A stretch of DNA of 64,000 bases from Desulfosoma sp. (GTDB lineage: Bacteria; Desulfobacterota; Syntrophobacteria; Syntrophobacterales; DSM-9756): the NCBI GenBank assembly GCA_037481875.1, contig JBBFKY010000004.1:186001-250000 (forward strand). The letters run 5' to 3'. Below, piece by piece: positions 42,482 through 51,484 of this stretch. Every line of letters starts with the position of its first letter. Within the stretch, counting starts at the first letter, position 1. Below the pieces are notes generated by a model. The model was given only the letters and a program-made list of their open reading frames with translations, did no database searches and was not told the origin of the DNA. The position numbers were made by a program, and so were the translations under genes.

Positions 42482-45160
42482 ATGAGTCATGGGCCGTTAC
42501 CGAAGGCGTATGAGTTCCACGAAATCGAGGAACGATGGGTTCATTATTGGGTGGAAAACCAGTGTTTCCGTGCGAATCCACAGGCTTCCAAGCCCGCGTT
42601 CAGCATCGTGATTCCACCGCCCAACGTCACCGGGCAGCTGCACATGGGCCATGCACTGAACAACACCCTGCAGGATATTTTGTGCCGGTACAAAAGGCAG
42701 AGGGGGTTTGAAGTCCTGTGGGTTCCCGGCACGGACCATGCCGGCATTGCCACTCAAAATGTGGTGGAACGCCAGATCGCCAAGGAAGGCTTGAGCCGAC
42801 ACGATTTGGGCCGTGAAAAATTCTTGGAAAAGGTCTGGGAATGGAAACAAACCTACGGGGACTATATCATTCGCCAGCTGAAGCGCTTGGGAGCCAGTTG
42901 CGACTGGACTCGTGAACGTTTCACCATGGATGAAGGCTTGTCTCGAGCCGTCCGCCTTGTTTTTGTGCGACTCTATGAGGAAGGGCTCATTTACCGAGGA
43001 CATCGTATGATCAACTGGTGTCCCCGATGCATGACGGCCTTGGCCAACATCGAGGTGGAAGGGGAGGAAACCGACGGCCGCCTTTACCATATACGATATC
43101 CATTGGCGGATGGATCCGGTGCCGTCGTCGTGGCAACCACGCGCCCTGAAACCATGTTGGGGGATACGGCGGTGGCCGTGCATCCGGAAGATTCCCGATA
43201 CCAAAAGGTGATCGGAAAGCAGGTGATTCTGCCCTTAATGAATCGGCCCATTCCCGTCATCGCCGACCTTTATGTGGACCGAGAATTCGGCACCGGGGCT
43301 CTCAAGATCACACCGGGTCACGATTTCAACGACTTTGACATCGGACAAAAACACGGCCTGGAACTCATTCGTGTCATCGGCGAAGACGGTGTCATGACCG
43401 CTGAAGCCGGCCGTTATCAAGGACTGGACCGTTACGAATGCCGAAAGAAGGTGGTCGCGGACCTTCAGAAAGGTGGATATTTGGTGACGGTGCAGGATCA
43501 TGTGCACCGTGTGGGGCATTGTTACCGGTGCAAGAGCACCGTGGAACCCATGCTGTCTTTGCAGTGGTTCGTCAAGACTCGGCCTTTGGCCGATGAGGCT
43601 ATGGCGGCGGTTCGGGACGGTCGGACGCGTATCATTCCTGAAAAATGGGAGAAGGACTATTTTCAATGGCTGGAAAATATTGAGGACTGGTGTATCAGCC
43701 GTCAGATCTGGTGGGGTCATCGTATTCCGGCCTGGTACTGCGACGATTGTCAAGGAATTACCGTGGCTGTGGAGGATCCTGCGGCATGTCAAAGCTGCGG
43801 TGGAACACGGCTCCAACAGGACAATGACGTCCTGGACACCTGGTTCAGCTCTGCACTGTGGCCCTTCACCACCATGGGCTGGCCTGAAAAAACACCGGAA
43901 ATCCAAAAATTTTACCCCACGTCCGTTTTGGTCACAGGCTTTGACATCCTGTTTTTCTGGGTGGCCCGCATGATGATGATGGGCCTTCACTTCATGAAAG
44001 ACGTGCCCTTTCATGACGTCTACGTTCACGCTTTGGTCCGGGACGCTCAAGGCCAAAAGATGAGTAAATCCAAAGGGAACGTGATCGATCCCTTGGTCAT
44101 GATGGATCGCTACGGAACCGATGCTCTGCGATTTACCCTCACCGCCTTTGCGGCTCAAGGTCGGGACATTAAACTTTCCGAAGAACGTATCGAAGGCTAC
44201 CGCCATTTCGTGAATAAAATCTGGAATGCATCCCGGCTGGTGCTCATGAACATCGAAGGCGCCACACTTTTGGAAGCTCTTCCCAGGGAACCGGAACGAC
44301 TGGCGCACCGATGGATTCTCAGCCGTTTTCAATCCGTTCTCGACGAAGTGGAAACAGCCCTGGAAAACTATCATTTCAACCAGTACGCTCAGGGCCTTTA
44401 TCAGTTCTTCTGGCATGAATACTGTGATTGGTACCTGGAAGTCATCAAACCGGACCTTTACGGCGAAGATCCCAAAGCCAAGGTGCTGGCTCAAACCATC
44501 GCCGCAACCTTGTTGAAAAACCTTCTGATCCTTCTCCATCCGGTCATGCCGTTTGTCACGGAGGAACTATCTCAACGGTTACCGGGAGCTAAGGAAAGTC
44601 TTGCGCAAGAGGCCTTTCCCGCCAAGGAGCCGTGGAGGGTGGATCCTCAGGCTGAAAAAGATATGGGCTTGCTGATGGATGTCATCACAGGTATCCGTAA
44701 CATTCGCGGTGAGATGAACATCGCTCCAGGTGTGCGTCTTGAGGCCGTCTGCCTGTGTGTGTCCGAGGAAGAAAAAAGTCTTCTGGAAAACAACCAACAG
44801 ATGCTTTTGGATCTTGCCAGATTGAACACGGTGACCGTAGGGCTGCAGGGACACATGCCCAAGCCTAAATTGGCCGCAGGAACCGTTTCGGCAGGCGTGG
44901 AAACATACGTGATCCTTGAAGGGGTTTTGGACTACGAGAGCGAAACCAAAAGACTGGATAAAGAAATCGGCAAAATTCAAAAGGAACTGGAAGGAACACG
45001 AAAAAAACTGGCCAACGAAGACTTTCTGAAAAGAGCTCCGGCGGACGTGGTGGAAAAGGAAAAGGAAAAAGCGGAACGCCTCGGCGAAAAGCTCGTAAAA
45101 CTAAAAGCCAATAAACAACGTATGGAAGCCCTGGTGCGCGAAGCCGCCGCCCAAGGTTAA
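42482..45160 (+). CDS. valS: Valyl-tRNA synthetase
   Basis: An 892-aa class Ia synthetase charging tRNA-Val. Signatures are PPPNVTGQLHMGHALNN (HIGH-like), the catalytic GTDHAGIATQ, the CP1 editing domain with TTRPETMLGDTAVAVHP, a zinc-like CYRCKSTVEPMLSLQWF, KMSKSKGNVIDP near residue 530, the WYLEVIKPDLYG anticodon domain and the C-terminal coiled coil. It also has a second Cys pair, CDDCQGI...CQSCGG. Start chosen at ATG 42482 behind GGAGGG; an ATG-like codon at 42446 adds 12 residues. Length is normal. Confidence 0.97.
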   Translation: MSHGPLPKAYEFHEIEERWVHYWVENQCFRANPQASKPAFSIVIPPPNVTGQLHMGHALNNTLQDILCRYKRQRGFEVLWVPGTDHAGIATQNVVERQIAKEGLSRHDLGREKFLEKVWEWKQTYGDYIIRQLKRLGASCDWTRERFTMDEGLSRAVRLVFVRLYEEGLIYRGHRMINWCPRCMTALANIEVEGEETDGRLYHIRYPLADGSGAVVVATTRPETMLGDTAVAVHPEDSRYQKVIGKQVILPLMNRPIPVIADLYVDREFGTGALKITPGHDFNDFDIGQKHGLELIRVIGEDGVMTAEAGRYQGLDRYECRKKVVADLQKGGYLVTVQDHVHRVGHCYRCKSTVEPMLSLQWFVKTRPLADEAMAAVRDGRTRIIPEKWEKDYFQWLENIEDWCISRQIWWGHRIPAWYCDDCQGITVAVEDPAACQSCGGTRLQQDNDVLDTWFSSALWPFTTMGWPEKTPEIQKFYPTSVLVTGFDILFFWVARMMMMGLHFMKDVPFHDVYVHALVRDAQGQKMSKSKGNVIDPLVMMDRYGTDALRFTLTAFAAQGRDIKLSEERIEGYRHFVNKIWNASRLVLMNIEGATLLEALPREPERLAHRWILSRFQSVLDEVETALENYHFNQYAQGLYQFFWHEYCDWYLEVIKPDLYGEDPKAKVLAQTIAATLLKNLLILLHPVMPFVTEELSQRLPGAKESLAQEAFPAKEPWRVDPQAEKDMGLLMDVITGIRNIRGEMNIAPGVRLEAVCLCVSEEEKSLLENNQQMLLDLARLNTVTVGLQGHMPKPKLAAGTVSAGVETYVILEGVLDYESETKRLDKEIGKIQKELEGTRKKLANEDFLKRAPADVVEKEKEKAERLGEKLVKLKANKQRMEALVREAAAQG

Positions 45161-45198
45161 AGCGGCTTTCCTGTTCACCAAGAACGCCGAGGAAAATC

Positions 45199-45750
45199 AT
45201 GCGACGTGTACCCACGGATATTCCCGAGGTTTTGATTTTTGAACCGCGGGTGTTTGAGGATGAGCGGGGATTTTTCTTTGAAAGTTACAATCGAATAACC
45301 CTCGAAGCTCTAGGGGTCGAGGAAGATTTCGTTCAGGACAATCATTCCAGGTCGCGTCGTGGTGTGCTTCGAGGCCTTCACTATCAGATGGATCCTCGAG
45401 CACAAGGGAAACTGGTGCGTGTTGTTGTCGGTGAAATCTTTGATGTGGCCGTGGATCTGAGGCGCTCCTCACCCACGTTCGGTCGTTGGGTCGGTGTGCA
45501 TCTTTCAGCGGAAAACAAAAGACAGATCTATATTCCCAAGGGATTTGCCCATGGCTTTCTAGCTTTATCCCCATGGGCCGAAGTGTGTTACAAGACCTCG
45601 GACTACTATTCCCCGGAACATGAACGCTGTCTGCTGTGGAATGATGCCTCCTTGAACATCACCTGGCCCCTGCATCCAGGGCAAGAGCCCATCTTGTCTC
45701 CCAAAGATGCGCAAGGGGTGCCTTTGGATCAGGCTGATCTTTTTGAATGA
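45199..45750 (+). CDS. rfbC: dTDP-4-dehydrorhamnose 3,5-epimerase
   Basis: A 183-aa cupin-fold epimerase in the dTDP-L-rhamnose pathway. It shows FVQDNHSRSRRGVLRGLHYQ, the signature containing the catalytic His, followed by KLVRVVVGEIFDVAVDLRRS and the IPKGFAHGFLALS motif with the second His, and YYSPEHERCLLWND with the catalytic Tyr region. GAGGAAA precedes the ATG. It starts 38 bp after valS and is followed by rfbD after 36 bp; rfbA and rfbB are elsewhere. Confidence 0.96.
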   Translation: MRRVPTDIPEVLIFEPRVFEDERGFFFESYNRITLEALGVEEDFVQDNHSRSRRGVLRGLHYQMDPRAQGKLVRVVVGEIFDVAVDLRRSSPTFGRWVGVHLSAENKRQIYIPKGFAHGFLALSPWAEVCYKTSDYYSPEHERCLLWNDASLNITWPLHPGQEPILSPKDAQGVPLDQADLFE

Positions 45751-45786
45751 CAGGCTTGCCGCACCGTTTCATGAGACGAGAGCCCT

Positions 45787-46662
45787 ATGAAAACCGTTGT
45801 GATCACAGGAATTTTAGGCCAATTGGGTTGGGAGCTGCAGCGCTCATGCCCTCAATCCATTCGGCTGGTTGGCGTGGACCTGCCGAAGACGGATATCACT
45901 CAAAGCGACCATGTGGTGCGGCTTTTTGCAGAGCATAGGCCGGACGTGGTGGTCAATGCCGCCGCTTATACGGCCGTGGATCGAGCGGAACAGGAGCCGG
46001 AAGCGGCCTATGCGGCCAATCGAGATGCCGTGCGGTTGCTGGCCGAAGCGTGTGCACCAGTAGGGACACATCTGATTCAGGTGTCTACGGACTTTGTCTT
46101 TGATGGAAAACTTTCAAGGCCCTATACACCGAACGATGCCCCGAATCCTCTGAGCGTTTACGGTGCCAGCAAATGGGCCGGAGAAGTCGTGGCATTGGAA
46201 ATCCTCGAGGAACGTTGCACCATTGTACGAACCGCTTGGCTTTATTCCAGCCGAGGAACCAATTTCGTCAAGACCATGCTCAGGCTTTTTGAAGACCGCG
46301 ATGAAGTTCGAGTGGTCAGCGATCAGGTGGGAACTCCCACATGGGCGGCCAATTTGGCGGATTTTTTGTGGGATCTTGTTCAAAGGGAGACTGTTCCCTC
46401 GGGGATTTATCATTTTACGGATGCCGGAGTGGCCTCCTGGTATGATTTTGCTGTGGCGGTGGAAGAGGAAACGAGAGAGAAACGCGGAAAACTTGTGATG
46501 GTGCGACCCATTCGCACCGAGGACTATCCCACGCCGGCACGGCGCCCCTCCTACAGTGTGCTGGACAAACAGAGCGCCTGGGCTTTGTGGCATCGGGTTC
46601 CGGATCATTGGCGTGAAGCTTTGCGGCGCATGCTTCGCGAACTGGACCACCCCGTTTCCTGA
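45787..46662 (+). CDS. rfbD: dTDP-4-dehydrorhamnose reductase
   Basis: A 291-aa NAD(P)H-dependent reductase, the last step of dTDP-L-rhamnose synthesis. The Rossmann motif is ITGILGQLGWELQR, the catalytic Tyr-Lys is in YGASKWAGE, and VSTDFVFDGKLSRPYTP plus RTAWLYSSRGTNFVKTML are family hallmarks. The C-terminus RRPSYSVLDKQ is also typical. The ATG at 45787 has a weak upstream site, and the gene follows rfbC on the same strand. The rhamnose probably goes into LPS O-antigen or exopolysaccharide. Confidence 0.96.
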   Translation: MKTVVITGILGQLGWELQRSCPQSIRLVGVDLPKTDITQSDHVVRLFAEHRPDVVVNAAAYTAVDRAEQEPEAAYAANRDAVRLLAEACAPVGTHLIQVSTDFVFDGKLSRPYTPNDAPNPLSVYGASKWAGEVVALEILEERCTIVRTAWLYSSRGTNFVKTMLRLFEDRDEVRVVSDQVGTPTWAANLADFLWDLVQRETVPSGIYHFTDAGVASWYDFAVAVEEETREKRGKLVMVRPIRTEDYPTPARRPSYSVLDKQSAWALWHRVPDHWREALRRMLRELDHPVS

Positions 46663-47161
46663 CCCTTGACCCTTGCTGCAAGAGCACCTTCCCCCCCAGA
46701 AAAAAGCAAACTTTCACTGTCCGATGCAACCCGAAGGGGCGGATCCATGTGTCCGCCCTCAAAAGATTCGGTTCCGGGAAATCACTGGAGCGCATACACC
46801 GGTACGCTCCCACGGGGATTGCCAGCGTGTACCCGACTGCGTTTCAGGAAAATACGCCATTTGGTCCAGCCCGTTTCATTCCACCCTCACCACCGGCACG
46901 AAACTAGATGATCTTAGTCGTCACAGTCGGGCATTCCTGCCCGTAGGGGCGGACCCATGTGTCCGCCCCGGACAACACCACCGAGAACCGAGATCTTCCC
47001 CTGGTTTGTCACATCATCGTCAACAACCCGAAATGGCGGACCCATGTGTCCGCCCTCAAAAGATCCGGTTTCGGGAAATCACCGGCAGGCATACACCGGT
47101 GCGCCCCCTCAGAGGGCACTTCTCAGCGGGATATACCGCCAGGCAGGAAGATTGACTCAAC
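46663..47161. repeat. Cluster of GGCGGACCCATGTGTCCGCC palindromic repeats
   Basis: Three copies of the imperfect palindrome GGCGGAC-CCATGT-GTCCGCC are seen at about 46738, 46950 and 47036. Two of them sit in longer units, 46737-46810 and 47035-47108, that share CTCAAAAGAT-CGGTT-CGGGAAATCAC and then GCATACACCGGT with few differences, period about 298 bp. No gene is supportable here. Related single copies occur in the gap at 16.1 kb. Confidence 0.8.
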
Positions 47162-48067
47162 CTACGGGTCCTGAAGACCTCTGCGAAAAAAAAGATCCCG
47201 ATACCGGGAGGCCTCAAAGCCCAAAAGCCGCGGCAAAGGTCTGCCGTCAATGGCGCGGATGGGCATAATGCCCAAAAGGGCGTTGGTCATCCAAACGGCA
47301 TGAAAATTAGAAAGGTCTTTTTCCTGAAGATCTTTTTCCTCCACTATCCAGCCGTCCTCGCGAAGGAGTTCCACAAGGCGCCCTTCGGTGGTGCCTTTAA
47401 GACGATATGGGCTCGCGGACACCGCACAATGTCCTTCGGTCAAGAACAAAAGATTTCCCGTAGCCGTTTCGGCCATACGTCCATCTTTGTCGTAAATGAG
47501 GGATTCATCATAACCCGCGTCCAAAGCCTGTTGGCGAGCCCATAAATAAAAAAGATAGTTGAGGGTTTTCATGGCCGCCGTAGGAGGCGTCCATCCTTTG
47601 GACAGGGTGCACAGCGTCCATCCTCGGTCATATTCTTCCGAGGATGGTGGTGTGTAAGGTTCCGCCAGAATCCCTATGGTGGGGGTCGTAGACCGTGGAA
47701 GTCCTACGCCCGAGATAGGACCCCGAGTTAAGAGAATCTTCACACGGGCAATTCCTTGATGTAGCCCGTTCCTTTTCAAAACGGCGCTGATACGCTCCCT
47801 CCATACCCAAGGTGATTCTAGACAAACCCAGGTCGCGTTTTCGTCGCCTTTATCGAAAAACCGAAGCTGTATTGCGGCTTCCCTGAGTCGTTTCCAATGG
47901 TCCGTGACGTACAGGGGTTGACCATTTTCGGCACGAAGGGTTTCAAACAAGCCGTCCCCGTACAGCAAACCTCGGTCAAAAGGCGAAATGCACACTTCGT
48001 CTTCCGGTAAGAGTTTGTTATTCCACCAGACAATTCGTTTTTTGGAAACGGCTCGGCCGGCGCTCAT
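47162..48067 (-). CDS. pabC: Aminotransferase class IV, 4-amino-4-deoxychorismate lyase type
   Basis: A 301-aa PLP enzyme. It shows VCISPFDRGLLYGDGLFETL near residue 28, the PLP lysine in AAMKTLNYLFYL near residue 165, and the phosphate-binding MAETATGNLLFL. Family members include PabC, branched-chain and D-amino acid aminotransferases; position directly after pabB, with a 4-base overlap, favours ADC lyase, which releases pyruvate to give p-aminobenzoate for folate. It is last in the pabA-pabB-pabC cluster. Confidence 0.88.
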   Translation of the reverse strand: MSAGRAVSKKRIVWWNNKLLPEDEVCISPFDRGLLYGDGLFETLRAENGQPLYVTDHWKRLREAAIQLRFFDKGDENATWVCLESPWVWRERISAVLKRNGLHQGIARVKILLTRGPISGVGLPRSTTPTIGILAEPYTPPSSEEYDRGWTLCTLSKGWTPPTAAMKTLNYLFYLWARQQALDAGYDESLIYDKDGRMAETATGNLLFLTEGHCAVSASPYRLKGTTEGRLVELLREDGWIVEEKDLQEKDLSNFHAVWMTNALLGIMPIRAIDGRPLPRLLGFEASRYRDLFFRRGLQDP

Positions 48068-49476
48068 CGACAGGACTCCTCGTGATGTTGCGCCATGGCT
48101 CGAAACAGAGTGCGCCCTTTATGCAGTGTTTCCTCATATTCCGCGCTTTCGTCGGAATCGTAGACCACACCGCCTCCGACGGCGAAGTGCAACCGTCCAT
48201 CCTTGAGAATAGCCGTGCGAATGGCGATGTTCATGTCCATGGTGTCATGCCAACCCAGGTAGCCGATGGATCCCGTGTAGACATGTCTCACGTGAGGCTC
48301 CAATTCATCGATGATTTCCATGGCGCGAATCTTTGGGCATCCGGTAATGGAACCTCCAGGAAAAGTAGCTCGAAAAATATCCCCCGGCGTTACGTTCGGT
48401 TTCAGCTTTCCGGTCACAATAGACACCAAGTGCCAGACGTTTTCATAACCTTCCAGGCGTTTGTGGTCCTTGACCACAATGGATCGGGGTTTGCAGACCC
48501 TTCCTAGGTCGTTGCGCAACAGATCCACAATCATGGAAAGTTCGGCATCATCTTTGGGGTTATGACAAAGGTCTTCGCGCAATCTTCGGTCTTCGTCCAC
48601 GCTGGTGCCTCGAGGCCGTGTTCCCTTGATGGGTCGTGTTTCGATTTCATCGCCACGTCGGCACAGGAATCGTTCCATGGACGTAGAAAGAATGATTTGG
48701 TCCGGAAAGTGCAAATAGGCATAAAAAGGGGCGGGATTTCTTTGAAAGAGCCGCGTCCAGAGAATCCAAGGATCGCCTCGAAACGGTGCCGAAAATCTTT
48801 GGGATAGATTCACCTGATAAACATCGCCGTTTTTGATGTAGCGGCGGATTTTCGCCACAGCCTCCATGTAGGCATCTCGTGAGAAATTGCTTTGCAGCTT
48901 TCCGGCATGGAGATTGTCACAAGGTTGAAAAGGAGCTTGATATGGGGAAGATGCCGCTATGGGCTTCAAACCAATTGTTTCCAAGGTTAAATGAACGGTT
49001 TTTCCGGCACGCCTTTCAAAAATAAGAATATCTTGAGGAAGAAAAAAAAGGCTTTCTGGAAGATCGAGGTCGTCGTCGGCGTTTTGAGGCAAGACTTCGA
49101 ATACGTTTTTTAATTCGTAGGCAAGATAACCCACAAGGCCGCCCGAAAAAGGTTCCAACAACAAAGGGACGTGAGGATGGGTGGCTTCGAGAAGCCTGTC
49201 GAGCACTTCGAGAGGATGCTTGTTTTGGGTGATGGTATCCTCGGCGGTGGTGATTTGGACATGAAATCCTTTGGAGCGAAAAACGACAAGCGGGTTCCAA
49301 AACGCCATGGAATAACGGGCGCAATCCAGGTCGGTTCCGCTGAGAAACACTGCGCTGTAGGGAAAACGCGCCAAGGGAGCCACCCTTTCCAGAAACGAAG
49401 CATCGGTTTCGTTTCTGAAAACTCCGGCGATGCTGACGCCTCGAACCGCCCCTCGAACCACGTCATCCATAAACAT
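48064..49476 (-). CDS. pabB: Aminodeoxychorismate synthase component I
   Basis: A 470-aa chorismate-binding enzyme that aminates chorismate. Key blocks are IKNGDVYQVNLSQRFSAPF, RPIKGTRPRG, DDAELSMIVDLLRNDLGRV, and FPGGSITGCPKIRAMEIIDE near residue 390, followed by YTGSIGYLGW. These distinguish the TrpE/PabB family, and PIKGTRPRG with adjacent pabA and pabC supports PabB. I start at ATG 49476 because AGGAG lies seven bases upstream, rather than at 49497. pabC overlaps its end by ATGA. A 183-bp gap with a large inverted repeat separates it from pabA. Confidence 0.93.
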   Translation of the reverse strand: MFMDDVVRGAVRGVSIAGVFRNETDASFLERVAPLARFPYSAVFLSGTDLDCARYSMAFWNPLVVFRSKGFHVQITTAEDTITQNKHPLEVLDRLLEATHPHVPLLLEPFSGGLVGYLAYELKNVFEVLPQNADDDLDLPESLFFLPQDILIFERRAGKTVHLTLETIGLKPIAASSPYQAPFQPCDNLHAGKLQSNFSRDAYMEAVAKIRRYIKNGDVYQVNLSQRFSAPFRGDPWILWTRLFQRNPAPFYAYLHFPDQIILSTSMERFLCRRGDEIETRPIKGTRPRGTSVDEDRRLREDLCHNPKDDAELSMIVDLLRNDLGRVCKPRSIVVKDHKRLEGYENVWHLVSIVTGKLKPNVTPGDIFRATFPGGSITGCPKIRAMEIIDELEPHVRHVYTGSIGYLGWHDTMDMNIAIRTAILKDGRLHFAVGGGVVYDSDESAEYEETLHKGRTLFRAMAQHHEESCR

Positions 49477-49530
49477 AAACCGGCTCCTGGTCGCCAAGAG
49501 TCCATGGCATGCGGATCCAAGGCCCCTCTG

Positions 49531-49621
49531 GAAGCTTGTTCGAGAACTCGGAATCGCTCCTCGCCCCTACTTTGAAACGGCCTTCGATGCAACGCCCGTT
49601 ATCCGTGCTCGAACAAGCTTC
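49531..49621. repeat. 14-bp inverted repeat with 63-nt loop between pabA and pabB
   Basis: GAAGCTTGTTCGAG (49531-49544) and its exact reverse complement CTCGAACAAGCTTC (49608-49621). On the minus strand it lies between the pabA stop and the pabB start. It might be a small mobile-element remnant, an attenuator or an mRNA stabiliser; the sequence does not decide. Confidence 0.7.
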
Positions 49622-49680
49622 AAAACCTCCATGCAAAGGCCTCATTCGAACTTCCATAGTTTTTTCGAACCCATGGCACC

Positions 49681-50364
49681 TCATGGCAGTGGCATCTTCA
49701 GGTTTTGTGGCCTTGGCTCACAAAAAGGTTCCTGGATCTGAATCCAGCGAGGAAACCGATCGCCTGGAAGGTTGGACGGTGCCGGCGAATAAGAAAACAA
49801 GGGGTGGGATGCCAAAAAACGTGCAGCCATTTCCAAACCGTATTGAGAAAGGAAGGATTCCGGGTGAAACTGCACGCCCCACACGGGAAGCTTCTTGTGC
49901 TCCAAGGCCATCACTACACCGTCTTCGGCCCAAGCGGTTTCCAGAAGATCCGGAGAACTCACATGGCATTGCAGGGAATGGTATCTGGCCACTTGAAAAG
50001 GCGAGGGTAGGCCCTCAAAGAGACCCGTGCCCAGGTGATGGATCCAAGAGCGTTTTCCATGCACGGGCAGAGGAGCCCGCCCCGTAGATCCCCCGTAAAC
50101 TTCGTTGATCACCTGCATACCTAAGCACACGCCCAAAATGGGCACTTTGCCTGCGAAGGATCGCACCACGTCCTTGCTGATACCCGAATGGGCCGGAGAA
50201 CGTGGCCCGGGACTGATGACGATCCAGTCCGGGTTCAGGGAGGCAAGGGCTGTCAAGGAAATCTTATCGTGTCGAAAGACCAGAACATCCAGGTCAAACT
50301 CGCAAAACAGCTGGAAAAGGTTGAAGGTAAAGGAATCGTAGTTGTCGATCAATATGAGACGCAT
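49681..50364 (-). CDS. pabA: Aminodeoxychorismate synthase component II (glutamine amidotransferase)
   Basis: A 227-aa class I glutamine amidotransferase supplying ammonia to PabB. It begins MRLILIDNYDSFTFNLFQLF, has SPGPRSPAH, the nucleophile Cys in ILGVCLGMQVINEVYGG near residue 80, and the His-Glu pair in VQFHPESFLSQYG near residue 175. The last 35 residues (FSYSPAPSNLPGDRF onward) extend beyond the usual length of about 190. Anthranilate synthase component II is nearly indistinguishable by sequence, but the pabB and pabC neighbours support PabA. AAAGGAAGG precedes the ATG. Confidence 0.93.
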   Translation of the reverse strand: MRLILIDNYDSFTFNLFQLFCEFDLDVLVFRHDKISLTALASLNPDWIVISPGPRSPAHSGISKDVVRSFAGKVPILGVCLGMQVINEVYGGSTGRAPLPVHGKRSWIHHLGTGLFEGLPSPFQVARYHSLQCHVSSPDLLETAWAEDGVVMALEHKKLPVWGVQFHPESFLSQYGLEMAARFLASHPLFSYSPAPSNLPGDRFPRWIQIQEPFCEPRPQNLKMPLP

Positions 50365-50399
50365 AAGCCTTCCTTTCGGGAAAGTGAGGCTTTTCCCTG

Positions 50400-50438
50400 A
50401 AATAGAAAAGCCACCCCGCCATGAGGCTGGGTGGCTTT
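50400..50438 (-). terminator. Rho-independent terminator of the methyltransferase gene
   Basis: Perfect 10-bp stem AAAGCCACCC / GGGTGGCTTT (50438-50429 and 50416-50407 on the minus strand) followed by TTTTCTATT. It separates the methyltransferase from pabA. Confidence 0.88.
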
Positions 50439-50500
50439 CGCCTGGCATACCTCGAATCTTATATGCCCTTTTTTGATCTCCTCGTCAACGCCGTTTACCC

Positions 50501-51484
50501 TTAGACATAAGCCTGAATGAGGCAATCCATTTGAGGACCTTTACGGATCCAATCCACCCTGCGAAACCCGGATTCCTTCAAAGCAGCCTCCGTCTCTTCA
50601 AAGGTGTACGTGTCCCCACCGTGGGTATTGACCAGCATGTCGATGGCAAACAGAGCCCCTGCCGGAGGATGGGTTCGATCGGGCTCCATGATGTGGTCTC
50701 GAATCACAAGACATCCACCGGGTTCCAAGACTTCTCGAATCTTACGATACAAGGCCAGGTTTTCTTCGGGGCTGTTTTGATGAATGATGGCCGAAAGAAG
50801 CGCCAGATCGCATCCGAGAGGTAATGGGTCTTTGTAGAAGTCTCCGGCAACCAGACGCACGCGATCCATGAGCCCATGAGCTTGAAGACGTTCCTGGGCC
50901 ATGGGAAGAACATCGGGTAGATCATAGAGCACGGCGTGCATGGACGGGTTTCGTTCCAGAAAAGCGATGGTGTAGGTGCCCGAGGCGCCCCCGATATCCA
51001 AAAGTTTTCGAAAAGGTGAAAGATCCAGGGAAGCGGCGATGTCTCGAGAAAGGTTTTTCCCTACCACATGCATAGCTCCAATAAAGGCCCTCAAGGCCTC
51101 GGGAGCGGAATGGACAATACTCAGGCGATGCGGGTTGGTACCTTGGCGAACCGTTTCCGTCAAATGATGCCAGTTGTGCCAGATGTGAGCCAGATGCAGC
51201 ACCATGGGAAGAACCGAATCCGAATGGTTGGAAGAGAAAACGGCGCCTTTTTCCGTCAGAGCGTAGATTTCATCAGATTTTTCGAGATGCCCGAAGGTGA
51301 CTAGGCAATCCAAAAGGCGGGTTAGAGCTCGAAGGTCCGTTCCCGTGATCCGGGCCAACTCATGAGCCGAAGAAGCCTTGTGATCCAACAAGGTAAAAAG
51401 ATCCAGCTCCGCCGCACTGAGAATCACACGACTTTTCATGAAGCTGCGCACATCTTCCAAAGGATCGTTTTGATGGCTTGTCAT
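50501..51484 (-). CDS. SAM-dependent O-methyltransferase, family 2 type
   Basis: A 327-aa enzyme with an N-terminal dimerisation/winged-helix domain (VILSAAELDLFTLLDHKASS, LLDCLVTFGHLEKSD) and a C-terminal SAM domain: LLDIGGASGTYTIAFLERNP near residue 165, VRLVAGDFYKDPLP, and VLEPGGCLVIRDHIMEPD. This is the layout of methoxyneurosporene/CrtF-like and acetylserotonin-type O-methyltransferases (Methyltransf_2). The small-molecule substrate is unknown. Start chosen at ATG 51484, where the folded domain begins; the frame extends to 51523. Monocistronic, judging from its own strong terminator. Confidence 0.87.
   Translation of the reverse strand: MTSHQNDPLEDVRSFMKSRVILSAAELDLFTLLDHKASSAHELARITGTDLRALTRLLDCLVTFGHLEKSDEIYALTEKGAVFSSNHSDSVLPMVLHLAHIWHNWHHLTETVRQGTNPHRLSIVHSAPEALRAFIGAMHVVGKNLSRDIAASLDLSPFRKLLDIGGASGTYTIAFLERNPSMHAVLYDLPDVLPMAQERLQAHGLMDRVRLVAGDFYKDPLPLGCDLALLSAIIHQNSPEENLALYRKIREVLEPGGCLVIRDHIMEPDRTHPPAGALFAIDMLVNTHGGDTYTFEETEAALKESGFRRVDWIRKGPQMDCLIQAYV

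Noticed and set aside
41525-42581. Long antisense frames opposite the acidic gene and valS start
   Set aside because: They are mirrors of Glu/Asp-rich codons (Ser/Phe/Arg-rich products) without ribosome sites; the forward frame has a strong site and sensible composition.
43235-44539. Long minus-strand frame of 434 codons
   Set aside because: It is a shadow of valS on the opposite strand.
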